Part shown: in pieces, positions 23,701-33,481 of the stretch
Layout of the letters: each line of letters begins with the position of its first letter
Numbering within the stretch: position 1 is the first letter of the stretch
DNA from: Xenopus tropicalis
Taxonomy: Eukaryota > Chordata > Amphibia > Anura > Pipidae
DNA length: 64,000 nt
Assembly (NCBI RefSeq): GCF_000004195.4
Contig: NC_030683.2
Location: forward strand, 90,501,410-90,565,409
Reading direction: 5' to 3'
Notes under the pieces: generated by a model
What the model saw: the letters and a program-made list of their open reading frames with translations, nothing else
What the model was told of the DNA's origin: nothing
The model's database searches: none
Translations under genes and position numbers: made by a program

Positions 23701-23806
23701 GTCCTGACAATCAAAATGCAACTGTTTTTTTTCTTAGACGGAATGCCCTCTCTGCCGAGAAAAATTTAGCCCGCAGAAACTCGTCTATTTACGTCACTAC
23801 CGATGA
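17606..23806 (+). CDS. PEX10: Peroxisome biogenesis factor 10 (RING E3 ubiquitin ligase), complete, six exons
   Basis: The joined exons (17606-17711, 19135-19215, 19498-19904, 22118-22293, 23019-23154, 23738-23806) give 975 nt, 324 aa plus stop; the human protein is about the same length. The N-terminal two thirds is the Pex2/Pex10/Pex12 domain, including [15 protein letters not shown], a [10 protein letters not shown] block and hydrophobic membrane segments (e.g. [16 protein letters not shown] in exon 4). The C-terminus is a C3HC4 RING: Cys271, Cys274, Cys286, His288, Cys291, Cys294, Cys305, Cys308. With PEX2 and PEX12 the protein forms the peroxisomal-membrane ligase complex that ubiquitinates the import receptor PEX5 so that it can be recycled. 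All junctions are GT-AG and phases agree throughout. The start is the first ATG after the ETS/CpG promoter and matches the family's length. No disabling change is seen. Confidence 0.97.
17712..19134 (+). other. PEX10 intron 1
   Basis: A 1.4-kb intron, GTAAGG...TTTCTGTAG. It contains a degraded copy of the GCTATGGGTTAC MITE at about 17800-17910 and no other recognised element. Confidence 0.75.
19135..19215 (+). CDS. PEX10: PEX10 coding exon 2
   Basis: Encodes the [20 protein letters not shown] region, preceded by TTTCTGTAG and followed by GTACAA. It is phase 1 at both ends, 81 nt. Confidence 0.95.
19498..19904 (+). CDS. PEX10: PEX10 coding exon 3
   Basis: The largest exon (407 nt), from [12 protein letters not shown] through [13 protein letters not shown] and LTEQQ-like SEQQKKTL to AKRVTGISY. 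Acceptor TTTTCTAG, donor GTGAGT, ending in phase 0. Confidence 0.96.
19916..19990 (+). repeat. Retroposon 3' tail with (AAT)n, beside the exon 3 donor
   Basis: TTGTACAGCGCTGCGGAATA..GTTGGCGCTTTATAAATAAA is followed by an AAT repeat. This GCGCT...GGCGCT(T/A)TATAAAT + (AAT)n string is a known style of 3' tail in vertebrate LINE/SINE elements. Only the last 75 bp are present. It starts about a dozen bases after the PEX10 exon 3 splice donor. Confidence 0.65.
20074..21178. mobile_element. Foldback element with TGTGA...TCACA ends and 5-bp TSD, in PEX10 intron 3
   Basis: The first 187 bp (20074-20260) and last 187 bp (20992-21178) are inverted copies with only a few differences. The outer ends are TGTGACATAACAAAC and its complement. 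ATCTC is duplicated immediately outside (20069-20073 and 21179-21183). The 731-bp core is unique and contains a 108-codon open frame from 20260. TG...CA termini with a 5-bp duplication are integrase-type hallmarks (LTR retrotransposons, or Ginger DNA transposons whose ends start TGTNR). The repeats are inverted, not direct, so this is not a normal LTR element. I do not recognise the family. Compare 60796-62890. Confidence 0.8.
20260..20583 (+). CDS. Open frame inside the foldback element, function unknown
   Basis: A 107-aa frame starting [15 protein letters not shown], with a Glu/Gln-rich acidic middle ([10 protein letters not shown]) and no cysteine cluster, membrane segment or family motif that I recognise. 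It begins exactly at the inner edge of the left arm and stops in the core. It may be a captured or truncated gag-like fragment, or chance. It lies in the same orientation as PEX10 but inside its intron. Confidence 0.25.
   Translation: MEPGAAQFEKSSKEGRDEDSPLPELLLAGEDQEQDQEESIAQHSPMSIRAVSSGNGVRGTPKEIMSQPQGREFPDIGQDPKSKQLVSQDEAFIGEMASSHQQVSISQ
21452..21783. repeat. Near-perfect 330-bp palindromic MITE in PEX10 intron 3
   Basis: GGCTAATGCCACACG at the left matches the inverted CGTGTGGCATCAGCC at the right. The arms continue inward almost to the centre through GGCGTAGGGCTGA, an inner hairpin (TTTTCGGCAAGCGG / CGCTTGCCGAAAA), GTGCCTGCACCC, and ATGTAGCCGATATACGCATG, and meet at about 21610-21625. 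TTA flanks both ends (21449-21451 and 21780-21782), compatible with a Harbinger-style 3-bp TSD. Related degraded pieces occur at 26050-26200. It has no coding capacity. Confidence 0.8.
22118..22293 (+). CDS. PEX10: PEX10 coding exon 4
   Basis: Begins [20 protein letters not shown] and includes the hydrophobic [15 protein letters not shown] segment, ending ..RRMSYQ plus two bases (phase 2). Acceptor TCCACAG, donor GTAAGT. Confidence 0.95.
23019..23154 (+). CDS. PEX10: PEX10 coding exon 5 (most of the RING finger)
   Basis: Encodes [20 protein letters not shown] and [12 protein letters not shown], that is, the first six RING zinc ligands. Acceptor CCATAG, donor GTGAGA. Confidence 0.97.
23738..23806 (+). 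CDS. PEX10: PEX10 coding exon 6 and stop
   Basis: Encodes [22 protein letters not shown] and a TGA at 23804-23806. CPLC supplies the last two RING cysteines, and the LVYLRHYR end is the conserved PEX10 C-terminus. Confidence 0.97.
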   Translation, partial: TECPLCREKFSPQKLVYLRHYR

Positions 23807-26267
23807 TATTCAGAAATCTACTTGGGCCTTAAGGTTTTTTTCAGTAAGAGGAGTCTTCCAGCACAGCACTTTGCTTTTCTTGTTTAGTAGAAACCATTTC
23901 TGTTGCTGTACAACAATTCTAAACCAAGTTAATGCCAGTCACAACTGTAACTAACACGGTCTTCCTAAAGTGTGCCATAAAGGACTACCTGAAATCTAAT
24001 TGCTTGTGTAGTGAAGCCAAGTACTGAAATGTGTATGGCATGTTGTGGACATAGATATCCCTGTATAATGATTGGTTAAAAAAGGTAAAGAAAAGACTTA
24101 TTTTATTCTCTGTGTACAAGTGGGAAAATATTTTTTAACATTGTTGCAGCATGAGCATTTTAGAAAGACAGCACATACTAAACTTAATGGAATCTACTTT
24201 AAAGGAGAAGTCATTAAAACAAAAGACCCTCTCTCGCAGAAGTGCCTACCGAAATGCTGGAGCATGAATTACTAAATAATATCCCAAAGCTCTGGGAAAC
24301 CTTATGGGAGCCTTAATATTTGCAAATGCCATTTGGGAAGTCTTCATCAGACTTCCATTTTCTCTTTATTACAGGGTCAGTGATGCTTTCCGCATGACGT
24401 GGTCATCAAATCATAACCATAGTCTATAGTACATCAAACCTTTGCATGCTCCAAGCTGAATGAATCATGGTAAGGTGGACTACCAACATTGCACTCTGCC
24501 GAGAGCCTAAAATGTTTTTGTAAATCTAATTCGAACAACAGCAGCAGAGTGTGACTAGTAAGAGTAATTTACATTTTTCAGTGGTGGTGTTGTTTATATA
24601 GCACAGACGTAATATGAAATGTTTTAGAAGGAATTTTAATGCACATGAAAAGAAATTATTTAACCAATAATCAAATTTTCCAACAAATCAGGCTGAGATT
24701 CTGTAAGTGGGGTATCTGTTTTTCATCTCTATTATCTTTTACAGCAAGTTCCAGCTTCTGAGTTATGATTTGCTAACAACACTATACCTGGGTTCTAGTG
24801 CCGTGCTAAGCATTATTGAACTACTTAGAAATAGTTTGGCATGCAGAAACTTGTAGCGCTTAACAGATGTGTCCAGAAATAACCCTGGTACTTACTGTTT
24901 TCTCAAATTTTTTTTTTTCAATTTTATTATTAAGGGGGTGGAATCATTTTTGCTGTTGAATAGTATGTGATTAAGCTGCAAAGATGCCCTATGTTGGATG
25001 AAACAATGCAGGGGATCACATGCAGTACAACTTGGAGCATTTTGAAGCTCTTGGAGTGGGGGAAATGTGCTCCAAATCAACTATCAATTATCTTTAAATA
25101 TAAATTGGCACTTCAAAGCAAATGAAGGGGTCATTTTTTTGTCTCCCGCCCAAAGAGCTGAAAAACTTGTGTGAGAGACCACTGCAAATAACCTTATGTA
25201 TCATTATCCTAAGGGACTTATTTATAAAGGTCTGTAAAATATTTTATGCCAAAAAAGGTATATAATGACTTCCCCAAGTCTGAATTATCATCTTGCATCA
25301 TCTATTTCAGACAGCTAATTGTGTTATGTCTAATGGTTTGTAATTTTTGTTATTCTAAAAAACTGTACTCGATTCTTTTTTACACAACCATAGACCAAGC
25401 ATAACCTATTGAAATCAATGAGGCAAATTCAGGTGGAAAAAGTGGCCTAAAAAACTCAATACCAGTTTTTCAAGGCAATGCCTCTCTTTACATCAGAATT
25501 TTACACAAGGCTACATGTTTGCATAAAGCATTTTCACACCTTTATAAATAACCAGTACTGTGATGTTTGACATATTTCATTTGCATGTGTTTTATACACC
25601 TTTATAAATATGCTTACAAAGCACAATTTGGACATGCATATCAAGCTTGCATTGATACTGCAGTATATAATCCTCAAAGAGGTAACTGCTTAGAGTTTTA
25701 TAAGTAGACCTTAAAGCTTTAAGGGACAAGGAAATATAAAATTACTGGGGGATGCCAATTTGCTAGAACCCCTTTATTTTTTATTTAATTGCTAACATGC
25801 TACTCCAGGCTGGGGCTTTCTTTCTAAAAAAGGTCCCTGGCCAGGGGGCTACTTTTGGCTTTCTCCAACCACCAAGATGCTGTGCATATACCAAGTTTAA
25901 ACTTTCACAAGGGACACTCGGAAGCCTGGTGCAAGACTGGGAGGCCTACTATAGACAAAAGTACCCTTGGCACTAGTGCTAATTAAAGATTAGTACCAGT
26001 CTGAGGCCAGGCAATTAGATTGACTGGTTAGTTGTTGGAAGCTAATGCTACATAGGGTTCATTTAGCTATTTCGTCAGCCTGGGTGCAGGCACACAGAGC
26101 TGATTTCGGAACCATCAGCTATGCAATTTAAAACTGAAATTCACTCCATGTGCCTGTCCCCAGGCCAACACAATGTCTCTGGGTGCAGGCAAAGGAAAAG
26201 AAGCAGCCGTGCTTGGAATTAGCATAAAATACTGCCACCCCCCAGTTATTTTATGTCTCTTTGTTGT
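23807..26267 (+). other. PEX10 3' UTR and downstream intergenic DNA
   Basis: The first several hundred bases after the stop must be 3' UTR. I see no strong AATAAA close behind the stop, so the cleavage site is unresolved; one candidate AATAAA lies as far away as 28355. No other exon is recognised. A degraded repeat with GGGTGCAGGCAC motifs, related to the palindrome at 21452, lies at 26050-26200. Confidence 0.5.
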
Positions 26268-26714
26268 TTAAAGGGATGCTGTCAAAGTGTTTCCTTTATT
26301 TGAAAACAATGTGAAATATTATGTGTAAAGTAGCTAAAACATGTTTAAGTTTATTGCTTTCAAAGTTAGGGGCACTTTTTGTACTTTGCATGAGGGAATT
26401 GATTTTCTGATACTCGCCTATTTCTGTTTCCTTTCTGGCAAATATCAGAAGCCTATCTTGCTTTATGGCAGGAATTTTACACTCGGGATCCAAACAGCTG
26501 TCAAATCTCCTTTATCTGAATGGTTTTAAGTATTTACTACACTGCTGTGACTGGCTGGCTGAACAATCAGTGAAATAGATATGGAGGCTTTGTTGAGAAA
26601 ATTAAAACCCATGCATTGTACTTAGAAACTATATAGAAAATCTGAACCTCCAATATAACAAAATATAACTGTATTATGAAAGAGGAGTAAATATGTGAAA
26701 TCAGTATCCCTTTA
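26268..26714. repeat. T2-like MITE (TTAAAGGGAT... ends)
   Basis: Begins TTTAAAGGGATGCTGTC and ends AGTATCCCTTTAA, an imperfect inverted terminal pair with TTAA at both outer edges, about 446 bp. TTAAAGG termini with a TTAA target duplication are typical of the T2 MITE superfamily of Xenopus. The interior is AT-rich and non-coding. Confidence 0.7.
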
Positions 26715-27102
26715 AGCTAGTGTTAAAAAGTCTGCATAGATTTCTACTACATACTGTTTGGATTTTTACTTGAATTGTTTTTAATCCTAATTATCTGTGT
26801 CCAGAGTGGAATTTCTAACTGTGTGCACGTTATCACTTTCTGGGATGTCAGACATAACATTTGTACAGTGGCCGCCTAGCTGGTGCCTGTGTGTGGCTAC
26901 AAAACCCTGTTGTGCTTTTATATTTCTTTTTAAGAACTTTTTTTACTGTACAATTAACTTCTAGTATGGTGGAGATTTTGGCCTTTATCTTGTCAGGCAG
27001 TATTTGGAATAACAGACTGTAAAATGAATAGGATAAGGCCTGGACAGAAAGATACAGTTAAATAAATATGTTTGTGAAGATTCTCATTCATCCAGGTCAT
27101 GG

Positions 27103-27264
27103 TATATCTGTAGTAATAAGTCAAATCAACTGGACTTGCTGTGTTTTTCTTGAAGATGTTTCGCCAGTCATCCACCTGGTGCTCTCGATTCTGCATTCTG
27201 ATGACTGGCGAAACATCTTCAAAAAAAACACAACCAGTTGAGTCGACTTATTACTACAGATATA
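27103..27264. repeat. Foldback with GAAGATGTTTCGCCAGTCATC arms
   Basis: The arms at about 27103-27176 and 27198-27264 are inverted copies. They contain TATATCTGTAGTAATAAGTC, CAACTGG, a TGTGTTTTT block and GATGTTTCGCCAGTCATC, with a 20-bp loop (CACCTGGTGCTCTCGATTCT region). The GATGTTTCGCC motif resembles 3' regions of Penelope-like elements in fish and frogs. The element could be a head-to-head pair of such tails. Confidence 0.65.
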
Positions 27265-27504
27265 TTTAAATAAAGCTAACTGTTGCTGATGACCTGACAG
27301 CCAGGTGGCCCACATGTGGAGGTCATAGGTCTAATATAAAACCACTGTTTTTATATTAATATCTCTGCCTGAATAAAATATAAGAAAATTCAATATGTCA
27401 GGCGGGTCAACCCAAAGGCCTTGTGCAGATCTTAGTGCCAGTCATAAAGTGCCCATTAATCCAAAGTCCTTCTGATTGCAGTTGCATACAAAAAAATAAT
27501 TTTG

Positions 27505-28075
27505 CCTTAAAGGGATAGTTCACCTTTATAATCTTAGTATGAGTGATATTCCTAGACAGTTTGTAATTGGTCTCCATTTAAAATTTTTGTTAGTGAATTA
27601 GTCAGATTTTTGTTGAGCAGATCTCCAGTTTGGAATTTCAGCAGCTATCTGGTTGCTAGGGTCCAATTTACCCTGGCAAGCTGGCAGTGGTTTGCATGAG
27701 AGACAGGAAGCTGAATTGGAGAGGGCTAAGTAAGAAACAATAACTCTTTAGCTGCACAGACTAATAGTGTTTCGGCTGCTGAGGTAATAACCCCTATTTG
27801 AAATCTGGAAAAAGGCAGAAAAGGAAAGCAAATAAAAGAAAAAAAAAGACCAATAGTTGCTAAGAATAACATAAAAACGGGTTTATGTAAAAGGCACTAT
27901 GTTTGCCCAGGAGCAGTAACCGATAGCAACAAATCAGCAGGTAGCATTTTCTGGTCACCTGTTTGAAAGCAAACATCTTATTGGTTGCTACAGGTTACTA
28001 CTCCCGGCAAACTTAGTGCCTTTTATTACATTTGGGGGTAAAGGTTATTTTAAAGGTGAACTAGACTCTTTGAAA
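27505..28075. repeat. T2-like MITE with an inner MITE
   Basis: The left end CTTAAAGGGATAGTTCACC pairs with the right end TTTTAAAGGTGAACTAG. Inside, 27880-28035 is a second palindromic element: AAAGGCACTATGTTTGCCC...GGTTACT and its inverse ending GGCAAACTTAGTGCCTTTT. It is the same family as the fragment at 5586. The outer family is also seen at 32905-33195 and 44348-44800. Confidence 0.65.
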
Positions 28076-29345
28076 GGACTTAATATGGGTGGTGATGTCC
28101 CATTGATGAGATGAATGGACCCTAGTTGTGTTGGTTCTGTGGCACTTGGGCTGTACAGATACAGATGCCATCAGGGAAGCCCAGCAGGCATTGGTTATCC
28201 ACTGTTACTATGCTATGCCTATTTTTATCATTTATCTGTGACTTTTGAATGTTATATAATTGTATGTATTAATTCAGTGCCAACATGACAAATGTATTTC
28301 AGTGGATTATTAATTGTTCTAAGCCATGACTGAAATTGGGTTTATATCTAGATTTTAATAAAACTTTTTGAATAACATATGGACTCTGTTGTGTAGAATT
28401 ATGCCATACATGCATTATGTCTGTAGGCAGATATTGGCAAAGCAAATGCATAATAGGCACATACTGTATATGTAGCAAACTCCTCTTGAACAAACACCAC
28501 ATGCACGCCTGCACACCAACTGATTGAGGGACAGGTATGGGGCAGGGCTTGCCACTGGCATTCAAACCACATTCTGTGTGAAAGGGAGAGCACATTAAGG
28601 GCCAGTAACACATTCAAATCAGGAGAGAATGCACAGATCAACAGCATTCTTCATGGCTTCATTACTATATAATTTCTGTAAGTTATACGGCAGCACTGGA
28701 CCAGGGTGCAATCTAATGGTATCTTTATCTTCATATTACAATGTATTCAGTTTTGGGGTGGTAGCAATTCTATGATGAAACTGTGCAGTCCTGTAGCATT
28801 GAGCACTGCACATAGGGACTTATTGGAGAAGAACAGCTGACTAGAGGCACTTGGAACTATAAACACTTGTTTAATATGCAACTTACCAAGTCCTTGGATG
28901 TATCTAACAAGCTTAAAAAAAACATTAGGTGGAATCTGTTGTAATTCTCATTCAAATAACCAGTGGACTGAGGATGCTATCACCCACTAGCCTATTATAT
29001 TGGCATTGAGCCTTACAGGGTATGATTTATCACAAGGGTAGTCAATGATAACAAGTCCTGATCAGCAACAATAATTTGCACCTTAGTAAATCTGCTGTTG
29101 AGCGGAAACCCTGGTGTTAGTAGTTTAAAAATGCCAATACCTCAGAAACAGAAAAAAAGTATATTAATTTTTTTGTGTTTAGATCTCCTATATAGCCAAT
29201 GGCAGACAAGTTGTTTTCTCCCCTGGTGTATTTATACCATCAGAGATAAACTGATCTGTTGTCTTCTGCACCTTCTACACGCGTTTGCCGACAGGCAAAT
29301 GGGACAAGTTAGCAAATATCAAATATTGGAGCAGAAAAGCTAAAG
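28076..29345. other. Intergenic, nothing recognised
   Basis: AT-rich. It contains an AATAAA at about 28355 followed by a GT-rich stretch (TCTGTTGTGTAG), which could serve as a polyadenylation signal for a plus-strand transcript. No exon or clear repeat is seen. Confidence 0.4.
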
Positions 29346-29347
29346 TG

Positions 29348-29760
29348 TGCACACTTAAGGGCACATTTACTAATCCACGAACGTCCGAAAAGCGTCCGAA
29401 TGCGTTTTTTTCGTAATGATCGGTATTTTGCGACTTTTTCACGAATTGTCGGGAATTTTTTGAGCGCTCAATACGAAAAAATCGCTTCAATTTGCGAAAG
29501 TCGTAATGGCTATGCAAAAGTCGTGACAATTCGCGAAAGTCATAATGGCTATGCAAAAGTCGCGACAATTCACGAGTCATAATGGCTATGCAAAAGTCGC
29601 GACAATTCACGAGTCATAATGGCTATGCAAAAGTCGCGACAATTCACGAAAGTCATAATGGCTATGCAAAAGTCGCGACAAAAATTGCAAAATGTTAGTT
29701 TCCAATCCGATTTTTTCCCATTCGGGATTCGGATTTCGTGGATTAGTAAATCAGCCCCTT
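29348..29760. repeat. MITE with GGGC..ATTTACTAATCCACGAA ends and tandem 37-39-bp array
   Basis: The left end GGGCACATTTACTAATCCACGAA is the inverse of the right end TTCGTGGATTAGTAAATCAGCCCC. Inside, TAATGGCTATGCAAAAGTCG starts at 29504, 29543, 29580, 29617 and 29656, giving five units of 37-39 bp. The family has a second, larger palindromic copy at 58993-59500. Non-coding; the minus-strand open frame here simply reads through the tandem repeat. Confidence 0.8.
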
Positions 29761-29762
29761 AG

Positions 29763-32700
29763 TGAACACGTGTAGGGGGTATGGAAGGCAACTGAATGTC
29801 TGCCATTGCCCACCCCCTGCAGAGTGGCACCTGCAGTTTGGTAATGGGAAAGAGAAGCAGATACCACACTGTCTTATTCAGTCACGTTGGGCTGTAGGCG
29901 GCACAATCCTTCCATGGGCCAATTACAAATTATCACAATGCAGGAGCCTATCAAAGATCATGCAAACTCCAGCACAGCCTGACTGACAGAATCAAACAGG
30001 ACCCTAAACTGTGAGTGTTGCCTGAGATAAGTAATGCTGGGGCAGGGGCCTTGGGTACATTTCATACAGAAAAAAAAATTATGCCTAAATTCCCATACTT
30101 TAAACAGTGCCATTGCATTAGCTGCAAGGCAGAATATTTGCACCCCTTTGTAAATCATACACAAATTGGGTTTTAAAAATAGATATAATGCAGAGTTAGC
30201 ATGTGTACTTTATTCACTAAATTTGCACCTTCATGTTGTTATACCAGTGTCTCATTGTTCTGCTAGGCCACAAGCCTTTGAGAGCTAAGACACAAAGCAG
30301 TATGTTCCCTTTGTATTGTGGGAAGACCAAGGTGGAACATGCACACAAATAACTGAAGTCTCTTGCACGCTAGGGTTTTGGCTAAAATCAACATTATTGT
30401 GCAGCTGTCAAAATGTCAAAACAAAGTTCTGTCAATTATTTTGGCAATGTTTTATTAAGGAAATGCCTTGTAAAGTTTTACATTTGTGTAAATATCCCGC
30501 ACACACAAGGAAGAAAAATAGAATCACATTCTTGAAAGGAGCAGAGTTTGAATTTTAATGGCAATTGTTATATATGAATTAAACTGTAGGAGTAAGTCAA
30601 GTGCTGGAAAAATGGCTCTACTTTTGGAAACTGATTTCATAAAATACTAAAAATAATATTGGGACGTTTTTACCAAAGATGATGTATTCTTAATTTACTA
30701 ATAGCATACTGGGTGCAAACGGTCTTGAACCTCTATCAGATAAAGTACAAGCTGATTTTACATGAAATAGGATTTTGAAATATTCACAAACTAATATGCG
30801 ACTCTGCCCTCTGCTGTAAGTGAGCAGTCACCAAAGGGTTTTGTAAGCGTGCCCGGCCACAGGCACATACTGTACATCTAAGTGACCCCTTATATGCTTC
30901 CTAATTTTTAGTGGGGATGAAGACTACTTTGGACCACAGTAACAAATCATTACTCCTAGCACAGTTCCCATTTTACTGCCTGGTGGTTTGTCTGCTTTTG
31001 CCTTTTATATTATAGATACATTGTTACTTGAAGTTCCTAATCCTGCCTGTTTTGCCATCCTGACTGTCCCTTCTCAGCCTGTCAGTTATAGCTTCTACTG
31101 CACAAATATGGCAGCCCCCTCATAGAGGAACATGCAAAGTTATAAAGTTCATGCAAAGACCATGGTATGATATATGTATTCTGACGATTATAAGAAGCCA
31201 TTTGGCCTTTGGTCTAATTTTATTTTATGTATCAGGGAACTTGTATGTCTTATACCCAGATTAATCTAGTTAGTGCTAAATAGAGATGCACTGAATCCCA
31301 AATTTGGTCTGGAATTAGACCAAATCCTAGTCTTTTATTGGCAGGATTCATATTCAGCTGAATCCAAGTGCCTAGCCCTTAAAATAACATGACTAGGTCC
31401 ACATGATTAAGAAAACTGCTAAAATTTGGCTACATGTGGATTTCCTCCGCTTCCTTATGCAATTAGGGTTCAGGATTTGGCCAAAATAAAATAAAGGTCT
31501 TAATGGTGGCCTAATTGTGGTTTTACATACGCATAGGCATCACTAGCAGTAAAGTGGTAATACTGAAATTGACCATCTTCAGTAAATTGCAGCCCCCTCT
31601 TAAAAATATATATATTCTGCATTTGGGATTATGATACCTCAAACCTACATAAAAAAAATATTTAAAGACTATAAAGATTTATGCATCTTATTATTACAGA
31701 GAAAAAAAACAACTTTTTAACTATTATATTCTTGAAAAGGACATATCTACCCATAATTCAGAGCTTTCTGAATATTGGGTTTTAGGGTATTTAATGCAAA
31801 AAGGTGGCAGTAATACATAGTTATAGTTTTAAACCAATAAATACACCCTGGTGTTGTTCAAAAGGCATGCATGTAAAAGGTATACTTTCTATTTAATCAT
31901 CTTCAGCAGGACAATAGGCAGAAAAGTGGATAAATAAATGGCCATACGACCACTCAGTCAGCACGCGAACAATTTATCAAAACTTGTCAACATTTCTGAA
32001 TATTTCAAAACCCTCCCCCATGTATAAGCAACTTGTAACTTCACTATAGTTCTTCTTTAGCCACTGCATGGCCACATTTCAATCACTCAAGGGCAAGAGT
32101 GTTACATAAATGCCTCCGGCAGCGCACACACAATATGAAGAAGTTGTTTGTTTGCTCATTATAATTAAAACAAACACAACTATTACAGTTAAAAAAAAAC
32201 TGATGTGAAATGTATGCCTGGCTCTGCTGGGGATTTTTTGTGATGGAATTATAAGACATTTTAAATATTTATAATTTAAACTGAAAACAAAATACATAAG
32301 CACAAAGTTCTGATTTGGTACAAAAAGTAAATGGTTGTTCTTGCTTGTTTTTATAATCATAACAAGCATCTTATTTAAAAGGAAAGGGCTGGTCAAATAA
32401 AAAATAATTAAAAATGCAACCAATAATTAAAATAGGTGTACATATATATATATATTTATATATTTACTTCAATGCAATCACAATTAAAAGAAAACAAAAG
32501 TGAACAAAAAACACTATTTTGAACCATCCAGGGGAGGAAAAAAAACTGATGCCGTGATAACAATGGCAGAAGTACAGCGAATTGTATTGCTTTCTGTACA
32601 GCAAATGTAGATTGACTGGGGGTCATTAATAAGCCTGGGCATGTATAGCCATCATTGGCACGACGGTCAGTTGCATTTCACGAAGCACCACTGCAGAGCA

Positions 32701-32904
32701 GATTACTAGATTCACTCTCCATATAGATATAGATTGCTGATGGCAAGTGTCTGAGCCTCTGCACATTCACTTTAGGCCCTACAATATATTTAACCAAATG
32801 ATACAAGTACACTTACTGGTACCTGCACACTATATTCACTGCATTGTTTATAAACAACAAATTTAGCCATGAAAACCCAGTGTTAACTTTAGAAACAGAA
32901 ATAA
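29763..32904. other. Intergenic between PEX10 and RER1 3' ends
   Basis: Nothing coding is recognised. A hAT-like MITE fragment sits at 31282-31400. The rest is AT-rich and unremarkable, and part of it could be 3' UTR or downstream sequence of RER1. Confidence 0.45.
31282..31400 (+). repeat. hAT-type MITE end (TAGGGATGCACC family), second copy
   Basis: TAGAGATGCACTGAATCC, GGCAGGATTCATATTC, GCTGAATCC and AATAACATGACTAGG follow the same order as at 1971-2075. Degraded and without a matching far end. Confidence 0.5.
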
Positions 32905-33195
32905 GAAAAGGGGTAGTTCACCTTTTAATTTACTATTATGTAGAAAGATAGTGACAATTTGCAATTGGTCTTTATGGTTTGAGAAATGTTTAGGGTTTTT
33001 AGCGTAGCTCCAGTTCAGAATTTTAGCAGCTATCTGGTTGCAACCAGAAAGTGGTTTGAATAAGAAAGCAGAAAAACTACACAAAAGGAAAGCAAATCAT
33101 TAAAACAACTGTAAAATATAAAATGAAAACCAACTGAAAGCTTGCTAAGAACAACTAAATACTAAAGTTAACTTAAAGGTGAACTACCCCTAAGC
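32905..33195. repeat. T2-like MITE (GGGTAGTTCACC ends)
   Basis: GGGGTAGTTCACCTTTTAATTTACTA at the left is the approximate inverse of TTAACTTAAAGGTGAACTACCCCT at the right. The internal sequence (GACAATTTGCAATTGGTC, TTTTAGCAGCTATCTGGTTG) is shared with 27505-27670 and 35400-35560. About 290 bp, non-coding. Confidence 0.75.
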
Positions 33196-33426
33196 TGAGT
33201 GATAACCAAAAGAATCAAACGTTGTGTAGTATGAAGGTATGGAGAATAATTCACTTCTTTATGCAAGAAAATGATAATGTTCTGATGTTATCTAATATAG
33301 CTACAATTACAGCTCAGCTTTAACTTTACAAGCCATGGATTTGTATTGGATGGGATATACCTTAGATGGAAAGTACCACTGACAACACATATTGTGGCTC
33401 AGGAAGCATGTACAGAATACAGCAGA

Positions 33427-33432
<6 letters not shown>

Positions 33433-33479
<47 letters not shown>
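33433..33479. repeat. (AT)n microsatellite
   Basis: An uninterrupted run of about 23 AT units ending in TTTTAAA. Confidence 0.95.

Positions 33480-33481
<2 letters not shown>

Noticed and set aside
28340..28385. AATAAA at about 28355 as the PEX10 polyadenylation site
   Set aside because: It is 4.5 kb beyond the stop with MITEs in between. Possible, but not supportable without transcript data.
29275..29610. 111-codon minus-strand frame with repeated SRLLHSHYDFREL
   Set aside because: The repeat in the protein is the 37-39-bp DNA tandem array inside a MITE. No evidence of a gene.
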